Positions 28,400 through 38,667 of a stretch of 64,000 nt of DNA are shown one piece after another (position 1 is the stretch's first letter; each line of letters opens with the position of its first letter). Under the pieces are notes generated by a model, which was not told where the DNA came from, did no database searches, and saw only the letters and a list, made by a program, of their open reading frames with translations. Source of the stretch: Clostridium sp. (lineage in GTDB: Bacteria > Bacillota > Clostridia > Clostridiales > Clostridiaceae); assembly GCA_029851835.1 (NCBI GenBank), contig JARKVD010000017.1, forward strand, positions 186,001 to 250,000. The letters are read 5' to 3'. A program made the position numbers and the translations under genes.

Positions 28400-30076
28400 T
28401 TAATCTAAAAGCCTATTTTCAGTTATAACTTCTACAATCTCTTTAAATATAGAGCAAGCTACAGAACTGTACATTTTCTCTACTTTATCACTATATGGTA
28501 TATATATTACCATGGTGTAATATTTATCATTATAATTAAAGAATCCAGTAAACCATACATCTGATAATTTCTTTTCACCTTCATTATATTCTGTTGTCCC
28601 AGTTTTGCCTCCAACCTCAATACCTTCAATCTTGGCATTTCCACCGGTACCCAATTCTGTATTTACAACTGATAACATTGCATCCTTCAAAACACTTGCT
28701 GTGTATTCACTTATTACCCTATTATTCGTAGTTGTAAATTGTTTTACGATTTTCCCATCATTTTGAACCACAGAATCAATAATCTGAGGCTTAACATATA
28801 TTCCATTATTAATAACTGTGTTAGCTATAGCTAGTGCGCCTAAAGGTGTTGTTCTTGTGGTTTGGCCTATGGAGGTATTAGTTACTATATCTATATTTTT
28901 CTTTTCACCATATCCTTCTAATTTACCCACTGCCTCACTTTGTAATCCTAATACAGGATCAAAAAAGCCTTGAAGCTTAGCTAGTCTATACATATTATCC
29001 ACACCTACTCTTAAACCTATTTGGCTGAAAGCCTTATTAGATGATGCAACATATGCCTCTTTAATTGTATATTTATCTTTCTTCTCTATACTCTCCGAAA
29101 AAACTTTCACATCTGAAATGTCAAATACTTCATTTTCATTGACTAATTCTTTTTCAAGGGCAGCTTCATATACTATAGTTTTAAAGATAGAACCAACTAA
29201 ATAACCATCATTATTAGTAACTCCAATATTGGGATTAGACAACCAATCATCCTTTTGTGCCATGGCTAGAATTTTCCCAGTAGAGCTCTCCATAAGTACA
29301 GCTCCAATTTGATTATACTCTTTAAAATCATCCTGTCTTAGAACTTTCTCAACCTCTTCTTGGATTTTTTTACTTAAAGTCGTTTTAATATTTTTATTAG
29401 CATCATCAATAACCTGAGCTTCATTAATTATATTCTCACTAACATCCTTCTCAAACCTTATTTTATCTTTATAATTCTCCTTAACATAATTATAAATTTC
29501 CATTTCTAAGGTTCCTTCATCTTTCATTTTTTTATTATCAGAGTATTTCACAGGTATTGATAATATGTTTTTGATATTCCAATTTTGCTCCTTATCATAC
29601 TCATAAAACTCATAAGCATAAATACCCTTAACTTTGTTTAATTCCTTTATTTTATTATAAGTTTCTTTATCCACCTCGTACTTTTTACTTCCCTTGTCCA
29701 TTTCATTTTGAAGCTGAGATATATCGTAGTCTTTATCATAATCTCTTAAGATGTATAAAACTTTCCTCATATCAACAAATGCACTTTCCTCATTTAATGT
29801 GTAAAATGTTATAGGATCAATAACCACATAATACTTGGAGGTATAATTAAACAAATTTTCATCCTTGTTATCTAAAAGATTAAAAGTTAAATTATTTGTA
29901 TATTCCTCATAATAATATTGTTTGTTAGCTGAAACAGCTAAGTCAGGTCCTTCAGTTAATTGTAAGTATGCCAATCTTACAATTAAAAATGTGAATACAA
30001 TAATGATACATCCAAAAGCAATATAATTTCTTTTTTTGATTTTGCTTTTAAATTCATTCTTATTATTTAAATTCAA
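28400..30076 (-). CDS. Penicillin-binding protein (transpeptidase domain)
   Basis: Class B-like PBP that cross-links peptidoglycan outside the membrane. 558 residues: basic N-terminus, one membrane helix (about 19-40), a long dimerisation region, and a transpeptidase domain with the three active-site motifs: SIFK (Ser about 296), SSN (about 350) and KTGTT (about 497). The N-terminal motif normally RGxIxDRNG is degenerate (TFNLLDNKDENL). Start is TTG with GGAGGTG seven bases upstream, and that ribosome site is buried in a terminator-like hairpin. It adjoins sigK, so a spore cortex role is possible but unproven. Confidence 0.87.
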   Translation of the reverse strand: MNLNNKNEFKSKIKKRNYIAFGCIIIVFTFLIVRLAYLQLTEGPDLAVSANKQYYYEEYTNNLTFNLLDNKDENLFNYTSKYYVVIDPITFYTLNEESAFVDMRKVLYILRDYDKDYDISQLQNEMDKGSKKYEVDKETYNKIKELNKVKGIYAYEFYEYDKEQNWNIKNILSIPVKYSDNKKMKDEGTLEMEIYNYVKENYKDKIRFEKDVSENIINEAQVIDDANKNIKTTLSKKIQEEVEKVLRQDDFKEYNQIGAVLMESSTGKILAMAQKDDWLSNPNIGVTNNDGYLVGSIFKTIVYEAALEKELVNENEVFDISDVKVFSESIEKKDKYTIKEAYVASSNKAFSQIGLRVGVDNMYRLAKLQGFFDPVLGLQSEAVGKLEGYGEKKNIDIVTNTSIGQTTRTTPLGALAIANTVINNGIYVKPQIIDSVVQNDGKIVKQFTTTNNRVISEYTASVLKDAMLSVVNTELGTGGNAKIEGIEVGGKTGTTEYNEGEKKLSDVWFTGFFNYNDKYYTMVIYIPYSDKVEKMYSSVACSIFKEIVEVITENRLLD

Positions 30077-30122
30077 GAAAAAACACCTCCTTTAGTAAAT
30101 TTTTGACTAAAGAAAGGTGTTT
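30075..30122 (-). terminator. udk terminator hairpin that contains the ribosome site of the next gene
   Basis: Minus strand: AAACACCT-TT-CTTTAGT (30106-30122), loop, ACTAAAG-G-AGGTGTTT (30081-30096), then six T and a C, then the TTG start of the PBP gene at 30076. About 15 paired bases with a U tail make a typical intrinsic terminator. The 3' arm contains AAAGGAGGTG, the PBP Shine-Dalgarno sequence. Confidence 0.75.
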
Positions 30123-30130
30123 CATACATT

Positions 30131-30757
30131 TTATTCTTGTTTTGATAAAATTTGATATATATTTCCTTTTATTATGTCTATGGCAACTCTGTTATGGCCA
30201 CCTTCTGGAATAATTATATCTGCATACTTCTTGGTATTTTCCGTAAACTGCTCGTGCATTTGTTTAACAACTCCAAGATATTGATTTATTACGGAATCCA
30301 TTGTTCTTCCTCTTTCATTAATATCTCTAACAAGTCTTCTGATAAATCTTACATCTGCATCTGTATCAACATATATTTTAATATCCAACAAATCTCTTAA
30401 GGCTTCATCTTCAAGAACTAGAATTCCTTCTACAATTATAATCTCTCTAGATTCTACTGTAATTGTTTCGGTTTTTCTATTGTGAATCTCAAAATCATAT
30501 TGAGGCTTTTCAATAGTTTCCCCCTTAATTAAGCTCTTTAAGTGTTCAACTAATAATTCAGTATCGAAGGCATATGGGTGGTCATAATTTGTCTTAACTC
30601 TATCCTCCATGGTCAAGTGGCTTTGATCCTTATAATATGCATCTTGTTGTATCATAGCTATGCAATTTTTATCAAAGCTTGAACAAATCTCCTTTGCTAT
30701 GGTACTCTTTCCAGACCCTGTCCCTCCTGTTATCCCAATTATAACTGGACGTTTCAT
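30131..30757 (-). CDS. udk: Uridine kinase
   Basis: Phosphorylates uridine and cytidine in pyrimidine salvage. 208 residues; P-loop [17 protein letters not shown] (about 8-24), DAYYKDQ, the [12 protein letters not shown] substrate loop, EGILVLED, and [20 protein letters not shown] typical of Udk. Its ATG lies within the trhP stop (TAATG). The order trmR-trhP-udk is the same as B. subtilis yrrM-yrrN/O-udk. Confidence 0.96.
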   Translation of the reverse strand: MKRPVIIGITGGTGSGKSTIAKEICSSFDKNCIAMIQQDAYYKDQSHLTMEDRVKTNYDHPYAFDTELLVEHLKSLIKGETIEKPQYDFEIHNRKTETITVESREIIIVEGILVLEDEALRDLLDIKIYVDTDADVRFIRRLVRDINERGRTMDSVINQYLGVVKQMHEQFTENTKKYADIIIPEGGHNRVAIDIIKGNIYQILSKQE

Positions 30758-31983
30758 TAAACTTCCTCCTTAGCCTTAATTAAAATATCATTTTCCTCAA
30801 GTTCTGCTTCCACCTTAGCAGTATAAATCATCTTTGAACTTGGTGCTGTTGGAATTTTATTTCCTTTTTCATCATGAAGGTCATTTAAAGTAACTTCAGC
30901 ATTTGAACCAACTGGTCTTAATACCTCAACCTTATCTCCTTCGACAATTTTGTTTTTATGTTCTATAGTAGCTATTCCCGTCTCTTTATCATAAGCCTTA
31001 ACTATACCAACTACATCATAACTTCTGATGTATGCAGAACTCTCTTGTATCTGTTTATTCTCTTCATTGAAGAAGAATCCAGTATAATATTCTCTATGGC
31101 TAGGTTTATTCAAATCTTCTAGCCATCTTGGATTAAACTTATAATCTTCAGGTGACTTCATATATTCATCTATAGCTTCTCTGTACGCTTTCACAACACT
31201 TGCTACATAGTAAACACTCTTCATTCTTCCTTCTATCTTGAATGATAAAGCTCCTGTACTCATTAGCTCTGGAATATGCTCAATCATGCATAAATCCTTA
31301 GAGTTCATAATATAGCTTCCTCTATCATCCTCAATAACTGGATAATATTCACCCTGGCGCTTTTCTTCTACTAAATGGTACTTATATCTGCATGGTTGTG
31401 CACATGATCCTCTATTTGAATCTCTTCCAACCATATAATTTGATATTACACATCTTCCAGAGTACGCCATACACATTGAACCATGTACAAATATTTCTAG
31501 GTCCATATCCTCTGGAATCTTATTTTGAACACTTGTTATTTCCTCTAAAGATAATTCCCTAGCTAATACAACTCTTTTTACACCCATCTTATACCAGAAC
31601 TCACATGTTTTCCAGTTTACAGTATTAGCTTGAGTGCTTAAGTGTATTTCCATATTAGGAACTGTTTCTCTTGCTATCATTATAATCCCTGGGTCAGATA
31701 CTATGATAGCATCAACGCCTGATTCATATAGTTCTACAAGATATTCTTCAAGCCCTTCTAAATCTTCATTATGTGGAAATACGTTTAGGGTAACATAAAC
31801 CTTTTTCCCTTTAGAGTGAGCAAATTCAACTCCTTCTATCAGCTGTTCATTAGTAAAATTGTCTGCAAAAGCTCTAAGATTAAGCTTGCTTCCTCCTAAA
31901 TATACTGCATCAGCACCAAAATTGATTGCTGCCTTTAATTTTTCTAAGTTACCTGCTGGTGCCAGCAGTTCCGGTCTTCTCAT
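30757..31983 (-). CDS. trhP: U32 family peptidase-like tRNA hydroxylation protein (TrhP)
   Basis: Member of the U32 collagenase-like family; TrhP/YrrO homologues hydroxylate U34 of tRNA using prephenate and an Fe-S cluster. 408 residues from ATG 31983 (AGGAGG seven bases upstream). N-terminus [20 protein letters not shown]. The four-Cys Fe-S region is about 167-199: [14 protein letters not shown], then GSCAQPCRY. It overlaps trmR by 35 nt and udk by one base. The partner TrmR methylates ho5U, which supports the tRNA role over true peptidase activity. Bacillus has two paralogues in tandem; here only one. Confidence 0.9.
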   Translation of the reverse strand: MRRPELLAPAGNLEKLKAAINFGADAVYLGGSKLNLRAFADNFTNEQLIEGVEFAHSKGKKVYVTLNVFPHNEDLEGLEEYLVELYESGVDAIIVSDPGIIMIARETVPNMEIHLSTQANTVNWKTCEFWYKMGVKRVVLARELSLEEITSVQNKIPEDMDLEIFVHGSMCMAYSGRCVISNYMVGRDSNRGSCAQPCRYKYHLVEEKRQGEYYPVIEDDRGSYIMNSKDLCMIEHIPELMSTGALSFKIEGRMKSVYYVASVVKAYREAIDEYMKSPEDYKFNPRWLEDLNKPSHREYYTGFFFNEENKQIQESSAYIRSYDVVGIVKAYDKETGIATIEHKNKIVEGDKVEVLRPVGSNAEVTLNDLHDEKGNKIPTAPSSKMIYTAKVEAELEENDILIKAKEEV

Positions 31984-32632
31984 TTTCATTCCTCCTAACT
32001 GTTAATGCTATACCATCTCCCATTGGCAATACTGTTGTAAGTAAATTTTCATCCTTGGATATGGTTTCCATATAGTTTTTCATTCTTTTAACAATGGTTA
32101 TCTTTCTTTTTATCATTAAATCCTTACAAGCAACCATTCCCCTAAATAAAACATTATCAGCTATGATCATTCCGTCTTTTGCTAACATTCTTAAGCAATG
32201 TGGCAAGAAATGACTGTAGTGTCCCTTTCCTGCATCCATAAAAATCAAATCATATTCATCATCTAAAGTTTCTAGTATTTCTAAACATTCTCCATGAAGG
32301 ATAGTTATCTTATCCTCAAAACCTGCTTTTTTTATATTTTCAGTTGCATATTCAACCATCTTATCATCTCTTTCGATAGTTGTAATTTCAACATTATTTT
32401 CTGCTGCTATTTCCATTAATATGGAGGAATACCCTATGGCTGTACCAAGCTCTAATATTTTCTTAGGCTTTTTAACTGTAACCATAAATTCTAACAGCCT
32501 AGCTGCTTCTTTTTGCACTATTGGTACTCCATTTGCTTCTGCAAATTCTTCCAGTTCTTTTATTATACCCTTTGAGTCACCTATAAGGTCTCTAAGATAC
32601 TTTTCCATATAATCATAGGTAATACCGCTCAT
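31949..32632 (-). CDS. trmR: tRNA 5-hydroxyuridine methyltransferase TrmR (O-methyltransferase)
   Basis: SAM-dependent class I O-methyltransferase; the B. subtilis homologue (YrrM) makes 5-methoxyuridine at tRNA position 34. Start MSGITYDYMEKYLRDLIGDS at 32632; the ATG four codons earlier lies inside the GGAGG ribosome site. 227 residues. SAM motifs: ILELGTAIGYSSILM, TTIERDD and DLIFMDAGKGHY, with metal-binding IADNVLFRG. Directly upstream of trhP. Confidence 0.9.
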   Translation of the reverse strand: MSGITYDYMEKYLRDLIGDSKGIIKELEEFAEANGVPIVQKEAARLLEFMVTVKKPKKILELGTAIGYSSILMEIAAENNVEITTIERDDKMVEYATENIKKAGFEDKITILHGECLEILETLDDEYDLIFMDAGKGHYSHFLPHCLRMLAKDGMIIADNVLFRGMVACKDLMIKRKITIVKRMKNYMETISKDENLLTTVLPMGDGIALTVRRNENEKTGTAGTSR

Positions 32633-32666
32633 ATTTTCCTCCATTTAACATCTTAATCTCAATATA

Positions 32667-32703
32667 AAGTTATAAGCCCAAAACCCTCTTGAACTTATAA
32701 CTT
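32667..32703 (-). other. Inverted repeat between mltG and trmR
   Basis: AAGTTATAAG (32667-32676) pairs with CTTATAACTT (32694-32703), 10 bp with a 17-nt loop. There is little U-tail on the minus strand (TATATTGAG), so it may be only a processing or attenuation structure. Confidence 0.3.
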
Positions 32704-32714
32704 ATCTCTTTAAT

Positions 32715-33713
32715 TTAATATCCTAATTCAGCTTGTTTGTTCAAGAAATCTTGATAATCATTTGTAAAATAGTGATGTACTCCATCTTCCGTCAATACAT
32801 AGAATAAATAATCCGTTTCTACTGGATTCATTGCAGCCTTAATAGATTCTAAACCTGGGCTACAAATAGGGCCTACTGGCAAGTCATAATTTCTATAGGT
32901 ATTATACGGTGAATCAACTTCCAAATGCTTGTATAGAACTGTATCTACACGCTCACCTAAAGCATAAATAACAGTAGCATCAATTTGAAGCATCATTCCC
33001 TGTGAAATCCTATTGTTTATAACAGATGCAACTATACTTCTTTCATCATCAGCCATAGTTTCACCTTCAATAATTGAAGCCATTGTGACATACTTATATA
33101 TATCATCTTTATTTCCAACTATACTTACAACTCTTTGTTCAAATACGTTAAGCATGGTCTTAATAACTTCTTCAGGTGATACGTCTAAACTAAATTTATA
33201 TGTATCAGGAAATAAGAACCCTTCCAAATCATATCTTCTTTCTGTTGATTCTGGAATATAACTAGGAACTGGATAAGCTTTTACTGCTTCGATAAATTCA
33301 GCTTTAGAAAATATCCCTTTACTCTCAAACAGCTCCCCTATTCTATCAATATCATAACCTTCAGGAATTGTAACTGAAAGTACACTTCCTTCTGGCTCCT
33401 GCTCCAAAATTGCAACCATCTCTTCAAAAGAAGAATCAGCAGGAACCTCAAAGGTTCCTGGTAAAATATTTGCAGAAGTTCCCTTTAACCTCATATATAT
33501 ATTCATACATACTCTATTTTTAAGTTTTTCTTCGTCATCAAGTCTTTCAATTACTCTGTATAATGAGTCTCCTTCGTTTACTACTACTTCAACCTTACCT
33601 TTACCCTTAAGTGGTTTTTTAGTAGCATAACCATAGTAAAAAAAGGATGAAACAATGGCAATGAAAAGCACTGCAACCAAAGATCCTGCAATCATTCCTA
33701 ATATCTTCTTCAT
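32715..33713 (-). CDS. mltG: Endolytic transglycosylase MltG (YceG-like)
   Basis: Membrane-anchored lytic transglycosylase that cuts nascent glycan strands. 332 residues: one N-terminal TM (about 6-28), a LysM-like segment (VVVNEGDSLYRVIERLDDEE), the YceG domain with the catalytic Glu in VTMASIIEGETM (about 215), and SPYNTYRNYDLPVGPICSPG near the C-terminus. Orthologue of B. subtilis yrrL, upstream of yrrM, so the neighbourhood is conserved. Confidence 0.95.
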   Translation of the reverse strand: MKKILGMIAGSLVAVLFIAIVSSFFYYGYATKKPLKGKGKVEVVVNEGDSLYRVIERLDDEEKLKNRVCMNIYMRLKGTSANILPGTFEVPADSSFEEMVAILEQEPEGSVLSVTIPEGYDIDRIGELFESKGIFSKAEFIEAVKAYPVPSYIPESTERRYDLEGFLFPDTYKFSLDVSPEEVIKTMLNVFEQRVVSIVGNKDDIYKYVTMASIIEGETMADDERSIVASVINNRISQGMMLQIDATVIYALGERVDTVLYKHLEVDSPYNTYRNYDLPVGPICSPGLESIKAAMNPVETDYLFYVLTEDGVHHYFTNDYQDFLNKQAELGY

Positions 33714-33752
33714 ACTACACCCCCATGATATATATTAATTATAATATTAATA

Positions 33753-35579
33753 TTATTTTTTAGAAGCAGCTGCTCTCTTTCTCATTGTTGGATCTAAAAT
33801 TTTCTTTCTAAGTCTGATGTTATTTGGGGTTACCTCAACAAGCTCATCAGAAGCAATAAACTCTATGCATTGCTCTAAAGACATTGGTGCAACTGGAACT
33901 AATTTTAATGCATCATCAGAACCTGATGCTCTTGTATTAGAAAGGTGTTTTTTCTTACAAACGTTAACTTCTATATCTTCATTTCTAGAGCACTCTCCAC
34001 ATACCATTCCTTGATATACAGGAACTCCAGGTCCTATGAATAATCTACCTCTTTCCTGAGCATTAAATAATCCATATCCTACTGATTCACCTGTTTCAAA
34101 AACAACTAATGAACCTCTGCTTCTCTCTGGAATATCACCTTTATATTTTTCATAACCGTCAAGTACGTGGTTCATTATACCATTACCTCTAGTTTCAGTC
34201 ATGAACTCGTTTCTAAGACCGATAAGTCCTCTTGATGGAACTCTAAATTCAAGTCTTGTATAACCATTAACTGCACTTGTCATATTGATCATTTCAGCTT
34301 TTCTTGGTCCCATTTTCTCCATAACAACCCCCATATACTCTTCTGGTACATCCATTGTTAAGTTTTCAATTGGCTCTAAAAGCTCTCCATTCTCATGCTT
34401 GTATATAACAGATGGTTTAGAAACCTGGAACTCATATCCTTCTCTTCTCATTGTCTCTATAAGAATTGAAAGATGAAGTTCTCCTCTTCCGCTTACCTTA
34501 AATGAATCTGCTGAATCAGTTTCTTCAACCCTTAAACTTACGTTTGTTTCAAGCTCCTTCATTAATCTGTCTCTTAAGTGTCTTGATGTTACAAATTCTC
34601 CATCTTGACCTGCAAAAGGTGAGTTGTTTACGATGAAGTTCATACTTAATGTTGGCTCATCAATATCAACGAATGGAAGTGCTTCTGGACATGCAGCATC
34701 AGCAATAGTTTCTCCAATGTGAACTCCTGGAATTCCTGATATAGCAACTATATCTCCAAGTTTTGCTTCTTCGACTTCTACTCTCTTTAATCCGTCATAA
34801 GTATATACGTTAGATACTTTTACGTTTTTCTTAGTTCCATCTAAAGCTATTTGAGCAACCGTTTGATTCTTTCTAATTGTTCCTCTTTCAATTTTACCGA
34901 TTCCAATTTTACCAACATACTCATTATAGTCTAATGAAGTTACAAGCATTTGTAATGGTTCATCAATATATCCTTTTGGTGGGTTAACCGTTTCGATAAT
35001 AGCTTCAAATAAAGGTACCATATCAACTGGCTCATCTTCAAGCTCTGCGGTAGCAACACCATTTCTAGCAGATGCATAGATTACTTTAAAATCTAACTGT
35101 TCATCACTAGCCCCTAGCTCAACGAATAAATCAAATATCTCATCGATAACAGCTTCTGGTCTAGCATCTTTTCTGTCTATTTTATTTATAACTACCATTG
35201 GTTCTAATCCAAGCTCAAGAGCTTTTTTAAGAACGAATTTAGTTTGTGGCATAGCCCCTTCATAAGCATCTACAACAAGAAGAACGCTATCTACCATTTT
35301 AAGTACACGTTCAACCTCTCCACCAAAGTCAGCGTGTCCTGGGGTATCTATAATGTTTATTTTAACATTATTATACATTACTGCAGTATTCTTAGATAGG
35401 ATTGTAATTCCTCTTTCTCTCTCTAGATCGTTAGAGTCCATTACTCTTTCTTCAACAGCTTCATTTTCTCTAAAAACCTTACTTTGTCTTAAAAGAGCAT
35501 CAACTAATGTAGTCTTACCATGGTCAACGTGAGCAATTATAGCTATATTTCTTATGTCTTCTCTTGTATATAAATTCAT
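33753..35579 (-). CDS. typA: Ribosome-associated GTPase TypA/BipA
   Basis: Translational GTPase related to EF-G, involved in 50S assembly and stress. Start [20 protein letters not shown] with GGAGG upstream gives 608 residues, the family length. G1 [10 protein letters not shown], switch [24 protein letters not shown]; the C-terminal domain has [20 protein letters not shown] and [10 protein letters not shown]. The longer in-frame reading goes back through a hairpin and lacks homology. Confidence 0.97.
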   Translation of the reverse strand: MNLYTREDIRNIAIIAHVDHGKTTLVDALLRQSKVFRENEAVEERVMDSNDLERERGITILSKNTAVMYNNVKINIIDTPGHADFGGEVERVLKMVDSVLLVVDAYEGAMPQTKFVLKKALELGLEPMVVINKIDRKDARPEAVIDEIFDLFVELGASDEQLDFKVIYASARNGVATAELEDEPVDMVPLFEAIIETVNPPKGYIDEPLQMLVTSLDYNEYVGKIGIGKIERGTIRKNQTVAQIALDGTKKNVKVSNVYTYDGLKRVEVEEAKLGDIVAISGIPGVHIGETIADAACPEALPFVDIDEPTLSMNFIVNNSPFAGQDGEFVTSRHLRDRLMKELETNVSLRVEETDSADSFKVSGRGELHLSILIETMRREGYEFQVSKPSVIYKHENGELLEPIENLTMDVPEEYMGVVMEKMGPRKAEMINMTSAVNGYTRLEFRVPSRGLIGLRNEFMTETRGNGIMNHVLDGYEKYKGDIPERSRGSLVVFETGESVGYGLFNAQERGRLFIGPGVPVYQGMVCGECSRNEDIEVNVCKKKHLSNTRASGSDDALKLVPVAPMSLEQCIEFIASDELVEVTPNNIRLRKKILDPTMRKRAAASKK

Positions 35580-35615
35580 ATTATTCCTCCATTTTTTATC
35601 ATCTGTCTTATTTTT

Positions 35616-35650
35616 TACAAAATAAAATTGGATACTTAGGTATCCAATTA
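35616..35650 (-). terminator. Terminator-like hairpin in the typA leader
   Basis: AATTGGATAC (35626-35635) pairs perfectly with GTATCCAATT (35640-35649) with a 4-nt loop; TTTTATTTTG follows on the minus strand, about 40 nt before the typA ATG. It could attenuate typA or be a second barrier after rnj. The rest of the 332-nt gap 35580-35911 holds only the rnj terminator. Confidence 0.45.
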
Positions 35651-35842
35651 AAATCAACTATTTCAATTCTAATATTATGTTGAATAAAAGTCAATGCAAT
35701 TAAAAGTTTATTCAATTCCAACATAGAATAGATTTAACATTAATTCCTGTTAATTGAATACAGGAGATCATATTTGTGGCTACCTTCATATAATATTCCT
35801 AACTAAATAGTATAAGTTTTAGTTTTATTCCATTTATATATT

Positions 35843-35886
35843 AAGTTTTAAGCTTCAGTTAAAGCTTTTACCGAAGCTTAAAACTT
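35843..35886 (-). terminator. Terminator of ribonuclease J gene
   Basis: AAGTTTTAAGCTTC (35843-35856) is perfectly complementary to GAAGCTTAAAACTT (35873-35886). It lies 25 nt past the rnj stop; the tail AATATATAAAT is A/U-rich. Confidence 0.65.
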
Positions 35887-35911
35887 TAATTTTCTATCAG
35901 ATTTATACTTA

Positions 35912-37579
35912 TTAAACTTCCATAATTATAGGTAATATCATTGGACGCCTCTTAGTTTTTTCGTATAGATATACTCTAAGAGCATCTCTAATACTTGACT
36001 TAATAGTCGGCCATTCAGTAATTCTCTTTTCTTCACACTCTTCCAAGGCTTTTCTTACAACTTCTCTAGCTTTCTCCATTAAGTCCTCTGATTCTCTAAC
36101 GTATACGAAACCTCTAGATATAATATCTGGCCCTGCAATAACAGCTCCATTTTCTTTTCCTAGTGTAACTACTACTGTTAGTATACCATCTTGAGATAAA
36201 TGCTTTCTATCTCTTAGAACTATATTCCCAACGTCTCCAACACCAAGTCCATCTACAAAAATCTGACCTGAAACCACTGTTCCAGCTTTTCTGATAGAAG
36301 ATCTATTTACTTCGATAACGTCTCCTACTTCTCCTATATAGACATTTTTTTCTGGTAAACCAAGCTTAACAGCTAATTCTCCATGTTGTTTTAAATGTCT
36401 ATACTCCCCGTGTACAGGGATAAAGAATTTTGGTTTTACTAAAGTTTGCATAAGTTTAAGTTCTTCTTGGTAAGCATGCCCAGAAACATGAACTTCTGCT
36501 AATGACTCATATATTACATCTGCACCCTTTTTAAACAACTGATTAATTACTTTTGAAACAAGTTTTTCATTACCAGGTATTGGTGATGCAGAAATAATAA
36601 CTAAATCACCTTCTTGAATATTTACTTTTTTATGCTCTGAAGCAGCCATCCTTGAAAGTGCAGCCATAGGCTCTCCCTGGCTTCCTGTAGTTATCATAAC
36701 TATTTCATCATCTCGATACTTATTTATTGCATCTATACTAATTAAAGCATCTTCATCAATATTAATGTATCCAAGTTCAATTGCAACAGCTATAATATTT
36801 TCCATACTTCTTCCCGAAAGTGCAACTTTTCTTCCATAATTTCTTGCTGCAGTAATAATTTGTTGAACCCTATGAATATTTGATGCAAAGGTTGCAACTA
36901 TTACTCTTCCCTTCGCACGATGAAAAATCTTCTCAAAACTTTCACCAACTATACTTTCTGACATACTATATCCCGGTCTTTCAACGTTAGTACTATCAGC
37001 TAAAAGCACTGTAACACCCCTCTTACCTAGCTCAGCAAATCTAGCTAAATCTGCTACTTCACCATCGATAGGTGTAAAGTCAATTTTGAAATCTCCCGTA
37101 TGGAGCACAACCCCTAGTGGTGTGTGTATGGCAATTGCAACGGAATCTGCAATACTATGATTAGTTTTAATAAACTCTACAGATACATTGTTTAATTTTA
37201 TAATATCTTTAGGTTTAACCTCTCTCATATCTACTACGCCTAATAAAGCGTGTTCTTTAAGCTTACTTTCAACAATTCCAAGTGTAAGCTTAGTTCCGTA
37301 TATAGGTACATTAATCTGCTTTAATACATATGGAAGTGCACCAATATGATCTTCGTGAGCATGAGTTAAAAATATTCCTGTAACTCTCTCAATATTTTTA
37401 ACAAGATAGGTCACATCTGGTATTACCACGTCTATTCCTAACATCTCATCATCTGGGAACTTAAGTCCGCAGTCTACAATAACTATATCATCTTTATATT
37501 CTATAGCCGTAATGTTTTTACCTATCTCATTTAATCCACCAAGTGGAATTATTTTTATTTTATCCTTTTCTTTTTTCAA
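35912..37579 (-). CDS. rnj: Ribonuclease J
   Basis: Metallo-beta-lactamase/beta-CASP RNase with 5'-3' exonuclease and endonuclease activity in mRNA decay. 555 residues. Zinc motif LTHAHEDHIGALP (about 72-84), later metal ligands LHTGDFKID and VSGHAYQEEL, beta-CASP stretches ADSTNVERPGY and ISASPIPGNEK, and IPVHGEYRHLKQHGELA. Only one RNase J gene is visible, and J1 versus J2 cannot be decided here. Upstream 230 nt to fur contain one hairpin and no gene. Confidence 0.94.
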   Translation of the reverse strand: MKKEKDKIKIIPLGGLNEIGKNITAIEYKDDIVIVDCGLKFPDDEMLGIDVVIPDVTYLVKNIERVTGIFLTHAHEDHIGALPYVLKQINVPIYGTKLTLGIVESKLKEHALLGVVDMREVKPKDIIKLNNVSVEFIKTNHSIADSVAIAIHTPLGVVLHTGDFKIDFTPIDGEVADLARFAELGKRGVTVLLADSTNVERPGYSMSESIVGESFEKIFHRAKGRVIVATFASNIHRVQQIITAARNYGRKVALSGRSMENIIAVAIELGYINIDEDALISIDAINKYRDDEIVMITTGSQGEPMAALSRMAASEHKKVNIQEGDLVIISASPIPGNEKLVSKVINQLFKKGADVIYESLAEVHVSGHAYQEELKLMQTLVKPKFFIPVHGEYRHLKQHGELAVKLGLPEKNVYIGEVGDVIEVNRSSIRKAGTVVSGQIFVDGLGVGDVGNIVLRDRKHLSQDGILTVVVTLGKENGAVIAGPDIISRGFVYVRESEDLMEKAREVVRKALEECEEKRITEWPTIKSSIRDALRVYLYEKTKRRPMILPIIMEV

Positions 37580-37729
37580 AATTCTACCCTCCTTTTCTAA
37601 TGATTCTGAGTTTTCATCAATATTATATTATGATGAAAGCTAAAAATTGTTTTGTCCCTTTTTTGAAGAAATTTAATTTAGTATTTCACATACAATAATT
37701 TTTAGAAACTTGTTTCTGCATAATTATGT

Positions 37730-37751
37730 ACTCCTTAGCTCTCTAAGGAGT
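37730..37751. terminator. Hairpin between fur and rnj
   Basis: ACTCCTTAG-CTCT-CTAAGGAGT, 9 bp with a tetraloop, 60 nt past the fur stop. It may be the fur terminator, although the minus-strand tail (ACATAATTATG) lacks U. Its arms and the AAATTAAACTCC flank resemble hairpin 1 of the dispersed repeat, but no hairpin 2 is present. Confidence 0.4.
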
Positions 37752-37809
37752 TTAATTTACAAATTAAATTTTAACTTCAAAAAAATTTATATAAATATCT
37801 TCCTAAATA

Positions 37810-38253
37810 TTATTGGGAAGAACAATTATCACAAATTCCATAGAATTTTAAACTATGATTTTTAATTTTAAAATTATATTTATTTTCTACGATATGCTCT
37901 AGTTCCTCTAAAAGATCACCTTCAACCTCAATGACAGCACCACAATTTTGACATACTAAATGATGATGCTGATGACCTTCATCCTCATCACAAAGCTCAT
38001 ATCTGCTACATCCATCATCTAAATCTAGCTTATATATTACACCCATTTCTTCTAACAGCTGAACAGTTCTGTAAACTGTTGCAAGTCCAATTTCAGGACA
38101 ATTAACCTTTACTAAGTCATATATTTCTTCAGCTGTAAGGTGGCTGCCTTCATTTTTAATAATTTCATCAAGTATAGATCTTCTTTGAGGTGTTAATTTA
38201 TAACCTTTTTCCTTTAAGGAAGCTTTTAGGCTTTCTATTTTTTCATTTGACAT
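37810..38253 (-). CDS. Fur family metal-dependent transcriptional regulator
   Basis: 147 residues of the Fur/PerR/Zur family. Winged helix with KGYKLTPQRRSILDEI and GLATVYRTVQLLEEMGVI, then the metal region DEDEGHQHHHLVCQNCGAVI and a C-terminal CxxC (ICDNC). Two CxxC pairs form the structural zinc site. The position C-terminal to DUF1292 and ruvX is common in clostridia, where the gene is usually annotated fur; the sensed metal cannot be told from sequence alone. Confidence 0.93.
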   Translation of the reverse strand: MSNEKIESLKASLKEKGYKLTPQRRSILDEIIKNEGSHLTAEEIYDLVKVNCPEIGLATVYRTVQLLEEMGVIYKLDLDDGCSRYELCDEDEGHQHHHLVCQNCGAVIEVEGDLLEELEHIVENKYNFKIKNHSLKFYGICDNCSSQ

Positions 38254-38293
38254 AAATTACAACCCCTTCCTATCTTAGGTGAAATCCACAGAT

Positions 38294-38557
38294 TTACTCT
38301 ATTAATCCTTCTTCATATAGCGCTTCAAAAGCCTCATTAACCATATTGAATTCTTCATCATCTTCAACAGTAGCAAAATACTCTTCTCCAGCTTCATCAA
38401 CAACAACTTTTAATGCTAATGCATCTTCGCCATTATCTTCTACTGGAGCAACAATAAAATACTCTGCACCTTCGATATCTAATTTTGTTATTACCTCAAA
38501 TTCAACGTCATTTCCTTCTTCATCTGTAAGTGTTATGTTTTCAAATAATTCGTCCAT
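38294..38557 (-). CDS. DUF1292 family protein (YrzB-like)
   Basis: 87 residues, strongly acidic, of the DUF1292 family that sits between ruvX and mltG or fur in Firmicutes (B. subtilis yrzB). The core is ITLTDEEGNDVEFEVITKLD and YFIVAPVEDNGEDALALKVV. No function known. The AGGAGG ribosome site is close upstream, and an ACCACT/AGTGGT small inverted repeat lies in the gap to ruvX. Confidence 0.88.
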   Translation of the reverse strand: MDELFENITLTDEEGNDVEFEVITKLDIEGAEYFIVAPVEDNGEDALALKVVVDEAGEEYFATVEDDEEFNMVNEAFEALYEEGLIE

Positions 38558-38667
38558 TTTAGTCCTCCTAAATTTATTAATTTTCTCTATAATCTACCAC
38601 TACCAAAGTGGTTATTATTCAAATTTACAAAATATGTATTAATCACATTTTTATCATCTATAATAAT

